From Lachnospiraceae bacterium (lineage in GTDB: Bacteria; Bacillota; Clostridia; Lachnospirales; Lachnospiraceae), in contig VSNH01000025.1 of the NCBI GenBank assembly GCA_009774215.1, forward strand, positions 1-31,097: 31,097 bases of DNA, read 5' to 3'. The position numbers and the translations under genes are program-made. Position 1 is the stretch's first letter. Each line of letters starts with the position of its first letter. Positions 25,301 to 31,022 of the stretch are shown here, piece after piece. Under the pieces are notes generated by a model. It saw only the letters and a list, made by a program, of their open reading frames with translations. It made no database searches and was not told the origin of the DNA.

Positions 25301-25582
25301 GATAACGCTGTTATAACAACAGATACCATTCAGGCCGGCAGCGCAGCAGTAACGTATACGGCAGAAGTAACCGGTCAGCATCTGACACCCGGTACGGATG
25401 ATCAGGTAACATGGACACTTGATGGGTATAGTGGAAGTACTAGCACTCTTGTAGGCGGCGTGTTGACAGTTGGCGCTGGCGAGACAGAGAATACGCTTAC
25501 CGTGAAGGCAACTTCTACGAAGGATCCCTCTATGTCAGCGACCGTGACGGTTACTGTTACAGCGGCAGAAAGTACGTCGTAA
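19313..25582 (+). CDS. Giant repeat-rich surface protein frame lacking its 5' end
   Basis: A continuous frame of 2,089 codons opening with GTG. Residues 6-66 are an acidic Pro/Thr/Glu linker of the sort found between domains. Beta-rich modules of about 85 residues follow (about 85-165, 166-252, 257-345), each closing with a related strand pair (SYTISGANITGDIQI, QYTISAEQITGDITI, VYTITDLSDNVTLSI). The rest is rich in Thr, Lys, Ala and Val, and the last 90 residues resemble a bacterial Ig-like (BIG2) domain. There is no signal peptide, membrane segment, LPXTG, SLH or dockerin motif. No ribosome binding site precedes the GTG, and the frame stays open upstream to 19274 inside the recombinase gene. 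It ends at a strong terminator. It therefore looks like the body of an exported protein cut off from its start. The intact frame argues against old decay. Confidence 0.75.
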   Translation: MKDTGVEPENPTDDEQNNEEGGNTEETPGDNDTPVIETPVTETPEESPEDPAEPSEEEVVEPTTDTLDGATVDASGDSHAVTKVENEGTTITLSAETATEGTDYTFTAALKDTYRDLVVTYKVKGADGNWGEAQNDATGSEGSYTISGANITGDIQISATATKITYNVTVAFTADDVTFTCDALSEGSTGGTINAGEDLSFTAAIKDADTKEITKVSYTIGGSETKLDLVSSGQYTISAEQITGDITITVTSAAIPTYDIVFGSHANIAKVTDIQVNGEPAADISGESDWKINVKKGSAVSFKLEPDAKFQVEKVADANGTEIKAANGVYTITDLSDNVTLSITTGLTSAANGFSFAMDTGSDRQSATMTVALPAGTADADTAKGLRAITGEYSAGKSALTLNEKIIVSFVAKEGYTLGDVKVGGEKVEPTTAAGEEDGTPAKYEITLEAGKSKAITVATDVVGSEGDKYFTINKNSADHMTLGEVKADDTAITPAADGEHKGQYLAATGKRRVTFSITADGAYEPIVTAVTKASGEGAEDTTVELEADEVKTVSGKTTYSYMILAAKLADEYTITEVQSKKALTFTGVENVDISIDGKLVSPDKLADAENPLEYVQGTKLTVKVAAKANTTLKSVKYQVGEANETAAKITNNVSEFFLTLTDNTVVTIDAAGELVALPLKEEGVALSPVKGVYNVSYTGAYTAAIGEGAEQNLVKPEAATLVDKSKKEIASATGKGAVVSIQNDKTVKIDLGNADATAVSGQKLTLTLTVGTGDAAKNFTYTLQATKAITAAGDITVAANAKQPTDTVKSYALKTKGEIGKIQVKAEETDVTAGYLAKQPEIDTKKGMLVIAAGKVPTPDDGVKITVYAGEGDNAISKTVVLKTTALITENTAAPKVTLKNATDLGFTLAVSAKTDQDVPANSLYYKVTATPKTGLTADDKLKTDPTVMYVPKKADSQDIQVRVGKADAQDGTGKAWEYTVTVSLLHAKTTGKEPTTDALTQAASKEFKTPDNKPFATQNPAWEANLKLKKGKTTIYTGESDVAIATPQFTKTTTYTKLEDSSVTDLTQTDGKGLAFKVEDGVIKASASADTTVGKHTVQVVALADNAAGGHDMVASKATIVVTVVKGINELDVSIPATSMYKAVNKAATLKATVIYNEDSSGKDKTKQPKTKKVNWEVVKYAENHADINADEVFGDGKVKIKNGTVTVAKDYVIKADSEENKFQIRVTVANTDKATIGDADAAYSRPIEITNEGLDMGKLVIVDQNNKVLAISGESKPKTEEKLEASDLENATIKIVNTNASVTKGETYSVDAGKEVASENLAYKSSKAKDVSIAATGVITVAKANTKPVLTVTANDGSKKSLAIKLNVGYDTPAGDLALQITDSDNNAIYNPTTDGATVAKNYAGSATNVLETQLMQKGESGAWAAAEAYVNYDIKVIGGKKVEQKGSGAAITTDKKEVKIELTDKAKNVKTTYTLTNTGFVSSGVKVKAKVIGSLKQKATSAEQKVTLELEIPEEFAASLTDNTKAAAVMVDVDWSKATVKNAEDLVTFRNSLQDKVYTISNYDSKTKKATVDLTFTGDKEYNQKSYVLKVSVGSKAASGGNAFTAAAPAVAATVKAENTKKFTFKPTTSYTIATRDGGAVIGGKASIPTDDMKLTDLKLLNANFGGTANEFTRYFKINGQKLMLNDGLSATDIANLAKKEYKNQLTGFLSYNAGTQKSYYELSTGTGENTVKITVKLNDSKTVAKYTVAGQPEISNKANATTSVQILANKAPVTIAHAAFDTTSSKTDACIDTENAATLVADGKISLKLKETVAANKTKIKATVYVIPAESFYLGEFVEGKNPTVDTYKKYGAAVTINLTVKQPVTMTLEQAKAAVTGWVAEVNAADPAPAWLSGATDDAVKASILAEAGKAIIADNAADFTVAFAKKTDSSDPDFNRVAASETQDGSVSGTLQITLGESSETVAFAFTIPKTGGTTPPAEATVEKVEIKKDNAVITTDTIQAGSAAVTYTAEVTGQHLTPGTDDQVTWTLDGYSGSTSTLVGGVLTVGAGETENTLTVKATSTKDPSMSATVTVTVTAAESTS

Positions 25583-25651
25583 TTTCGGTTTCCACTACAA
25601 ATATGATTTATCATGCGAGATAAGTATTTATATTGAACATCGTTGAAAGAA

Positions 25652-25687
25652 ACGCCCCCGGCTGTGACGGCCGGGGGTGTTTTTTTA
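25652..25687 (+). terminator. Terminator of the giant surface-protein gene
   Basis: CCCCCGGC (25655-25662) pairs with GCCGGGGG (25670-25677), extended by ACG/TGT, and is followed by a T6 run. It lies about 70 nt after the stop codon. Confidence 0.85.
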
Positions 25688-25732
25688 AAAGTAATCTATT
25701 TCGTACAGCATTGAATACATGCTGAAAGAGAG

Positions 25733-26545
25733 CTATAAAGCATTTTCCCGATATAATCTGTCCCTATATTCTAAATCGGTAATGGCCCGTGTCAAGTCGC
25801 CCGCGCGCCCCTCCTGCAGCAGAATAGCAGACAGCTCGGCAAATCGGGCTTCCCCTTCCTTCATACCCTCTGCATGACCTTCCGCGCGGCTGGCTTCCCG
25901 TTCTTCCGAGACAGCTTCCTCATAGGCACTGTGTCTGTTGGCAACATTCAAGTACAGGTCGTCGTAACCCCCTACTTTAATCCGCTCAGAAAACGGGTGA
26001 AGTTCCGGCTCTTTCTCGTGCTCAAAATCATATACCGTCACCCGCTCGTGCTTCGGATTAACAATCCAGTATTCCCGCACACCTGCCTCCCGGTAAAGAG
26101 CAAGTTTGTGCACATAATCCATCTTCCGATTAGACGGCGAGACCACCTCGACCACAAAATCCGGCGCCCCGTTGCAGCCTTTGCTGTCAAGCTTCCCCTC
26201 ATCACAGATCAGCGTGATATCCGGCTCCACATAGTTGTGGATATCTTTTTTGATACGCACACCTAATCGTCCCTGATACACGCGGCATTTCCCTTTTTTC
26301 CTCTGGATGTAAAGCTCCACCTGGAAACTCAGCCCCATCGAAATATCCTCATGCTCTAGCGAGGGCGCCTCCATTCTGACAAACAGCTCCCCATCGATCA
26401 GCTCCGCATGCACGCCCTCCGGCAGCGCCTCAATATCTGCGACCGTATACTGCCACTTTCCCCTTCTGGTCAGACCCATTCTCACCAAATCTTCTCTCGT
26501 CAGATACATCCTCTTGTCCTCTTTCCTGATTCTTGCAGGTTCCAT
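25733..26545 (-). CDS. Uma2-family PD-(D/E)XK nuclease-like protein with coiled tail
   Basis: A 270-residue protein of the Uma2 (DUF820) family, a PD-(D/E)XK nuclease-fold group common in cyanobacteria and gut Clostridia and of unclear role. The core shows ELIDGELF, YVEPDITLI and PDFVVEVVSPSNRKMDYVHKLALY, with acidic residues and Lys in the expected order. It continues with YREAGVREYWIVNP. Residues 212-270 are a charged tail (SRAEGHAEGMKEGEARFAEL...) ending LEYRDRLYRENAL, which matches the tail of the Rpn-family protein at 29584-30786. ATG 26545 has AAAGGAGG 6 nt upstream. The gene stands alone on its strand, with a consensus promoter and a leader of about 155 nt. Confidence 0.88.
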   Translation of the reverse strand: MEPARIRKEDKRMYLTREDLVRMGLTRRGKWQYTVADIEALPEGVHAELIDGELFVRMEAPSLEHEDISMGLSFQVELYIQRKKGKCRVYQGRLGVRIKKDIHNYVEPDITLICDEGKLDSKGCNGAPDFVVEVVSPSNRKMDYVHKLALYREAGVREYWIVNPKHERVTVYDFEHEKEPELHPFSERIKVGGYDDLYLNVANRHSAYEEAVSEEREASRAEGHAEGMKEGEARFAELSAILLQEGRAGDLTRAITDLEYRDRLYRENAL

Positions 26546-26709
26546 AACATACCTCCTTTGTTTTGGTACAGCGGAAAATGTATCTTATGGATGCCCTGTC
26601 TTCCCCTTATCCGTTTCCGCCGTTTCCTTTAATTAATAGTAGTTGAGTAAACGGCAGAAACTGCCAGAATGTGCGAACGCACCCTTCTTGTGATCACTCT
26701 GTACGTCTG

Positions 26710-26738
26710 AGTATATAGTATGAAAATGTATGTGTCAA
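26710..26738 (-). promoter_or_regulatory. Consensus promoter of the Uma2-family gene
   Basis: Minus strand TTGACA (26733-26738), 17-bp spacer, TATACT (26710-26715). The leader of about 155 nt contains two small hairpins, GTGCG-TT-CGCAC and GGCAG-TTT-CTGCC. No gene is supported in 26546-26885; it holds this promoter and that of manC. Confidence 0.75.
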
Positions 26739-26829
26739 TAGACAATCCGAAAAAATATAAACGGAATAACGATAAACACACATTTGTGAAATTTGTTGCC
26801 AATGCAAAATTTTAAAAAGGAAAGATTCT

Positions 26830-26857
26830 TTCACAAAGAGCCCCACTATGTTATACT
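26830..26857 (+). promoter_or_regulatory. Promoter of manC
   Basis: TTCACA (26830-26835), 16-bp spacer, TATACT (26852-26857), then a short leader of about 22 nt with ACGGAGG before ATG 26886. Confidence 0.6.
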
Positions 26858-26885
26858 ATTCCCAACAACCAACACGGAGGTTCCC

Positions 26886-28211
26886 ATGAACATAGTCCTT
26901 TTATCCGGCGGCTCGGGCAAACGCCTATGGCCTCTTTCCAATGACACCCGCTCCAAACAGTTTATAAAGATTTTTAAGACTGCTGATGGCAGTTACGAAT
27001 CCATGGTACAACGGGTTCTCCGCCAGATTCTTTCTGTGGATGCGTACGCGACGATTACCATCGCTACCTCGAAATCGCAGGTATCGGCCATTCACAACCA
27101 GCTCGGAACGGATGTAGGCATAAGCGTGGAGCCCTGCAGGCGCGATACGTTTCCGGCGATTGCGCTGGCGGCGGCTTATCTTCATGACGTGCAGAAAATT
27201 TCCACAGACGAATCCGTAGTGGTCTGTCCGGTTGACCCTTATGTGGAACTGGATTATTTTGAGGCGTTGAAAAGGCTTGGGGAAAGAGCGGCGGTAAGTG
27301 ACGCCAATTTGGTACTCATGGGCATAGAGCCGACATACCCAAGCGCAAAATACGGCTATATTATTCCCGAAGACAACGAAAACGTCAGCCGGGTGTCCAT
27401 GTTTAAGGAAAAGCCCGACGCGGAGACTGCCAAAACTTATATTGCCAGGGGCGCTCTTTGGAACGGCGGCGTATTTGCATTCCGACTGGGATATGTGCTA
27501 AAACGCGCCCATGAGCTGATTGCTTTTCGGGATTACAGGGATCTCTACGACAAATATGACACGCTTACGAAAATCAGTTTTGACTATGCTGTTGTAGAGC
27601 ATGAAACGCAGATTGAAGTGATGCGTTTTGGCGGCATGTGGAAAGATATGGGAACGTGGAATACGCTGACTGAGGCGATGGAAAGTCCTTCTATCGGTAA
27701 GGCAATCCTGAACGATGCCTGCAGCAACGTGCATGTAGTGAACGAACTGGATGTACCTGTGTTATGCATGGGATTAAAGGACATAGTTGTTTCCGCCAGC
27801 CCCGAAGGAATCCTCGTCTCTGACAAAACGCAGTCGAGCTATATTAAGCCCTTTGTGGATGAAATTGACCAACAGATTATGTTTGCAGAAAAGTCCTGGG
27901 GCAGTTTCCGTGTCATTGATATCGAGGACGGTAGCATGACCATCAAGGTGACCCTGAATGCCGGGCACAAAATGAATTATCACAGCCACGAGCGACGGGA
28001 CGAAGTCTGGACGGTGATTGAGGGAAAGGGCCGCACGATCATAGATGGTGTGGAGAAAGCAGTTACCACCGGAGATGTGGTAACCATGAAAGCGGGAACC
28101 CCGCATACAATCATTGCGGATACGGCCTTACAGCTCATCGAGGTGCAAATCGGAAAAGAGATCAGTGTTGGAGATAAGACAAAACTTAGTATTCCTTCCC
28201 GAGTTCGCTGA
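26886..28211 (+). CDS. manC: Mannose-1-phosphate guanylyltransferase / mannose-6-phosphate isomerase
   Basis: A 441-residue bifunctional enzyme making GDP-mannose for surface polysaccharides. The nucleotidyltransferase domain has LSGGSGKRLWPLS (6-18), FKEKPD (173-178) and LWNGGVFAF (191-199). The C-terminal cupin isomerase domain shows NYHSHERRDEVW (364-375) with metal-binding His366 and His368, and a following GDVVTMKAGTPHTI. The open frame begins at 26793, but ATG 26886 has ACGGAGG 5 nt upstream and gives the family N-terminus. No other GDP-mannose or polysaccharide gene is next to it. Its 3' end overlaps the convergent small gene by 26 bp. Confidence 0.93.
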   Translation: MNIVLLSGGSGKRLWPLSNDTRSKQFIKIFKTADGSYESMVQRVLRQILSVDAYATITIATSKSQVSAIHNQLGTDVGISVEPCRRDTFPAIALAAAYLHDVQKISTDESVVVCPVDPYVELDYFEALKRLGERAAVSDANLVLMGIEPTYPSAKYGYIIPEDNENVSRVSMFKEKPDAETAKTYIARGALWNGGVFAFRLGYVLKRAHELIAFRDYRDLYDKYDTLTKISFDYAVVEHETQIEVMRFGGMWKDMGTWNTLTEAMESPSIGKAILNDACSNVHVVNELDVPVLCMGLKDIVVSASPEGILVSDKTQSSYIKPFVDEIDQQIMFAEKSWGSFRVIDIEDGSMTIKVTLNAGHKMNYHSHERRDEVWTVIEGKGRTIIDGVEKAVTTGDVVTMKAGTPHTIIADTALQLIEVQIGKEISVGDKTKLSIPSRVR

Positions 28212-28422
28212 TCCCGTATCGCTCCTTAAACGAAGCAAGCTCCTTCTCATTTCTAATCAGCATAACTTCCTCGAACTTCCCGGTGGCCAGATTTTTAAAT
28301 CCGGCCACCTGCTCTCCTGTACAGATGCTGCATTTCAGAACAGGCTTATATAGTTTTTTGTCGAAATCGCTCGGGAAAGTATTCTCATCTTTACTTTTTC
28401 TTATGGAAAATATAGATTTCAT
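28186..28422 (-). CDS. Small CxxC protein of unknown function
   Basis: A 78-residue basic protein not assigned to a family. It has a single CSIC pair (about 31-34) followed by GEQVAGFKNLATGKFEEVML, and a charged C-terminal helix ending KERYGISELGKEY. Two cysteines alone could be redox-active or one half of a zinc site. Its last 26 nt overlap the end of manC on the opposite strand. ATG 28422 has AAAGGA about 12 nt upstream and a TATAAT at about 28455-28460 on the minus strand. It is divergent from the XRE regulator, with a palindrome between them, so it may be that regulator's target. Confidence 0.6.
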   Translation of the reverse strand: MKSIFSIRKSKDENTFPSDFDKKLYKPVLKCSICTGEQVAGFKNLATGKFEEVMLIRNEKELASFKERYGISELGKEY

Positions 28423-28498
28423 TGTACCATCGCGTCCTTTCTGATATTATAATTATAACAAAAATCAATAAATATTACACAGTAATCCTCAAATGTGA

Positions 28499-28515
28499 TA
28501 CAATAATTTATTGTA
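28499..28515. promoter_or_regulatory. 17-bp perfect palindrome, possible XRE operator
   Basis: TACAATAA-T-TTATTGTA is a perfect inverted repeat around one central base. It lies between the divergent small CxxC gene and the XRE regulator gene, where an autoregulated operator would be expected. A smaller repeat, ACAAC-CCTAT-GTTGT, is at 28554-28568. Confidence 0.5.
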
Positions 28516-28629
28516 GATGTGTTTGTTTCTCTTCTTTTTGTGGTTCTCACTCTACAACCCTATGTTGTGTGTTATCATTAAAAACAACAACGGTCTTAAG
28601 TTTATTGGTAAGAAGGGAGTTAGGTTAAA

Positions 28630-28977
28630 ATGAAAGAGCTACGGACGATAATAAGAGATTTACGGGAAGACAGAGATATTAAGCAAAAGGTGATTGCTGA
28701 ATATCTGGGCGTGTCACAGCAGACCTATTCCAATTATGAAAACGGCCATCGTGAAATACCGATCTGGGCGGTGACGAAACTCTCTGAGTATTACAAAGTA
28801 AGCACTGATTACTTACTGGGCGCAAACACAGGGTATCTTGGAAATACCAACCTGAATGTAAAGTATCTGGGAGATATTACTATGCATGACGTTGTCTATG
28901 ATATCCAGAAGCTGAACACGAAAGACCGCCGTGACCTGCTTCGGTATATCAGGTTTTTGAAGAATGGGGAAAACTGA
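28630..28977 (+). CDS. XRE-family transcriptional regulator
   Basis: A 115-residue protein with an N-terminal Cro/C1-type HTH (about 5-60): LREDRDIKQKVIAEYLGVSQ, then QTYSNYENGHREIP, then WAVTKLSEYYKVSTDYLLG, all canonical positions. The C-terminal half (about 70-115) is helical and ends DLLRYIRFLKNGEN, probably for dimerisation. ATG 28630 has an AGG 8 nt upstream and AAGGGAG further out. A terminator follows. Candidate targets are the palindrome upstream of it and the paired repeats downstream; neither link is shown. Confidence 0.9.
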   Translation: MKELRTIIRDLREDRDIKQKVIAEYLGVSQQTYSNYENGHREIPIWAVTKLSEYYKVSTDYLLGANTGYLGNTNLNVKYLGDITMHDVVYDIQKLNTKDRRDLLRYIRFLKNGEN

Positions 28978-29026
28978 AACCGCACCTGGTTTGTACGCAG
29001 AAAATTATAATCCGTGAGGTGAAAGG

Positions 29027-29057
29027 CCGGCCGTCCTATATGGGCGGCCGGTTTTTT
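29027..29057 (+). terminator. Terminator of the XRE regulator gene
   Basis: CCGGCCG (29027-29033) pairs with CGGCCGG (29045-29051), followed by T6, about 50 nt after the stop codon. Confidence 0.85.
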
Positions 29058-29074
29058 GCAGTGAAAATATTACA

Positions 29075-29175
29075 TTAGCGACAAATTAGCGACAAACCGC
29101 CATCCCCGCATTCCCCGCAAATACTGCCACTTCAGGCCCTCTGTCAAATTCTGTTAGCGACACATTAGCGACAAA
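29075..29175. repeat. Two tandem doublets of an 11-bp repeat, TTAGCGACAAA
   Basis: Copies at 29075-29085 and 29086-29096 are exact. The second doublet is at 29154-29164 (TTAGCGACACA, one change) and 29165-29175 (exact). Copies within a doublet are directly adjacent, so they repeat every 11 bp, about one helical turn. The doublets start 79 bp apart. This suggests protein binding sites. No gene is supported in 28978-29198. Confidence 0.75.
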
Positions 29176-29198
29176 TTCGAAGAATAAGCGTTATCACA

Positions 29199-29489
29199 TT
29201 AAAAAATAATTATTTTGTAATTGAAAGACGAGGGCGAAATCGCTTTGTGATCTCTACGATTTTCCTTGTAAATACTAGCATTTCGAGGAACGGAATGCAC
29301 TGAAATCCAGAGAAAATTTTGTAAAACGGTCGGTTGCCTCTCCCTTGTGTGCAGAAGAATTTTGTACAGTTCGGGATATTTCTTTTTAAGCAGAGTCTCT
29401 CCGCCCATCTTTTCAGATAGCTAGTCTAACTGCGCCAGCTCTGCCAGATCATGTCGAATCGTTCCCCGCTGCGCAAAGTATTTTTCCAT
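29199..29489 (-). pseudogene. Small gene broken by an in-frame TAG
   Basis: ATG at 29489 follows GGAGG at proper distance and opens MEKYFAQRGTIRHDLAELAQ, LD, then TAG (29421-29423). The same frame continues past the stop as LSEKMGGETLLKKKYPELYK and runs to 29199. A good ribosome binding site, 22 codons, one stop and about 73 further codons in one frame suggest a recent nonsense mutation in a gene of about 95 codons, or a readthrough product. The last third looks less protein-like and may not be original. No family recognised. Confidence 0.45.
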
Positions 29490-29583
29490 GTGTGCTCCTC
29501 CTTTTCGCTATTTGTAAAATGCTTGATTTTAGTAAAACATAGGAAAGGAAATGCCATGGAAAAGCTACTGAGAGCATTGCCCC

Positions 29584-30786
29584 TCAAAGTCCAATTTCGC
29601 GATATAACTTGTTCCTATATTCTGCGTCGGAAGCCGCCTTTTCCAAATCCTCCAAGCGGCCGGCCGCCAATAAAACGCGGGTCAATTTCGCAAAAGATTC
29701 TTCGCCTTCCGAAAGGCCTATCTTGTGGCCCTTCGCTTCACCTTCCGCAAGCCCCATCTCGCGGCCCTTCGCTTCGCCTTCCGCAAGCCCCATCTCGCGG
29801 CCCTTCGCTTCGCCTTCCGCAAGCCCCATCTCGCGGCCCTTCGCCTCGCCTTCCGCAAAACCTTTTACTAGGCCGATCTCCCGGCCTTTTTCTTCCCCTT
29901 CCTTCATCGCCTTCCACTTACTTCTCTCCAGCGCGATCTTGTACATGGACGACATATCAAGATTGTTGACAAAGTTTTCAAATAGTTCGGCCATCTTTCT
30001 CTCCTTCACCTGTTCTGTAAATCCCGTGACCTCGTCTTCGGGTACGTCCAAATGTCTCAGCATAGAGGCTGTCACTCTGGCGATGATGCTAAGAAGCTCA
30101 TCCGTAGAATGTTCCGACAGGTCTTTCAAATAGTCTTTCGGCAGATCCAGTTTCTGAAACTCCGTGGAATCCTGCAGACGGTTGATCAGCATCAGCAAGG
30201 ACAGCTCATCTTTTTTCTCAACCAATTCTTTTACACTGTAAGAATTTAATTGCACCAGCTTGTAGAAAAACGAAGGAGTGAAAGGCTCAAAGGCATCCTC
30301 ACAGAATATCCTGTCTTTGATATTACATGGGGCTGTCCACGTCCCGGTGCCCTCATAGTACACGATGGGCAGGATCGGCGGATAACGGAACCCCTTTGTC
30401 TTGCTGATGCCTTTCTTTTTCCGTTCCATCTCCCGCTCATAGTCTTCCCATATGTAGACCATGTAGCGGAGCAACTGCATACTCACATTATAATCTACTT
30501 TTGTTTTATGTTCAATAAGTGAAACGAAGTAGAAGGTACTATTTTCTGATATTTTTACACGCTTTACCGTATCTGAATTTCGCTCCTCTGTGAACATCGG
30601 GATATAGCGTTCCGTGACATCTTCGATGTCTTCCGCCCTAACATTTTTGAGCAGAGGGATATCCATATAATTGCGCAAAAATTGGGAGCAGAGCTCGGCA
30701 TTGCCGAAAATAAGTTTACTGCTGCTGTCGTGGGGTTTGCTGTTGGAAAGTTGGTTTCTTTGTGACACGGTTTTCTTTTGTTCCAA
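29584..30786 (-). CDS. Rpn-family PD-(D/E)XK nuclease / putative transposase
   Basis: A 400-residue member of the Rpn (YhgA-like, PF04754) family, DNA nucleases linked to RecA-independent recombination and, in E. coli, to phage defence. The N-terminal core has KLIFGNAELCSQFLRNYM, FYFVSLIEHKTKVDYNVSMQ (acidic residues and Lys of the nuclease fold) and ILPIVYYEGTGTWTAP. Residues 311-358 are four 12-residue repeats of the AEGEAKGREMGL type. Residues 359-400 form a helical tail shared with the Uma2-family protein. The start is TTG at 30786: AAAGGAG lies 7 nt upstream and no better start exists. It is transcribed from a consensus promoter with a leader of about 180 nt. Confidence 0.88.
   Translation of the reverse strand: MEQKKTVSQRNQLSNSKPHDSSSKLIFGNAELCSQFLRNYMDIPLLKNVRAEDIEDVTERYIPMFTEERNSDTVKRVKISENSTFYFVSLIEHKTKVDYNVSMQLLRYMVYIWEDYEREMERKKKGISKTKGFRYPPILPIVYYEGTGTWTAPCNIKDRIFCEDAFEPFTPSFFYKLVQLNSYSVKELVEKKDELSLLMLINRLQDSTEFQKLDLPKDYLKDLSEHSTDELLSIIARVTASMLRHLDVPEDEVTGFTEQVKERKMAELFENFVNNLDMSSMYKIALERSKWKAMKEGEEKGREIGLVKGFAEGEAKGREMGLAEGEAKGREMGLAEGEAKGREMGLAEGEAKGHKIGLSEGEESFAKLTRVLLAAGRLEDLEKAASDAEYRNKLYREIGL
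29713..29856 (-). repeat. Four tandem 36-bp repeats inside the Rpn gene
   Basis: Four in-frame 36-bp units encode AEGEAKGREMGL three times and AEGEAKGHKIGL once (residues 311-358). The units are nearly identical at the DNA level, so copy number could change by slippage without breaking the frame. Confidence 0.85.
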
Positions 30787-30973
30787 TTAGAAGCTCCTTT
30801 CGATGTGGACAGATACAGAAATGTTTTCTGCACAGTCAATGGTAGACGGTTGGTCTGCGGCAGACGCGGCAGCCGTTAGGTTGATATGAAATATAAAGTA
30901 TAAGTTATTAGGAAAATCTGACAGAAAATGTCATATGCGCGAAATGCTGCGCCGGGAAATTCCTGATGTGTTC

Positions 30974-31002
30974 ATCATAGTGGATGTGAGATGGTATGTC
31001 AA
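30974..31002 (-). promoter_or_regulatory. Consensus promoter of the Rpn-family gene
   Basis: Minus strand TTGACA (30997-31002), 17-bp spacer, TATGAT (30974-30979). The leader of about 180 nt (30787-30967) has no gene that I can support. Confidence 0.7.
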
Positions 31003-31022
31003 TGCTTTTGGATGAATAAATT

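Noticed and set aside
26793..26885. 31-codon upstream extension of manC
   Set aside because: The promoter lies inside it, and ATG 26886 has a strong ribosome binding site and the family N-terminus.
29713..29856. Tandem repeats considered as a CRISPR array
   Set aside because: The units are contiguous with no unique spacers, in frame within a protein gene, and no cas genes are nearby.
29451..30133. Two plus-strand frames (172 and 174 codons) full of Pro/Ser repeats
   Set aside because: They are the reverse complement of the 36-bp repeats and core of the Rpn gene; the repeated Pro/Ser text is an artefact of the Glu/Gly repeats.
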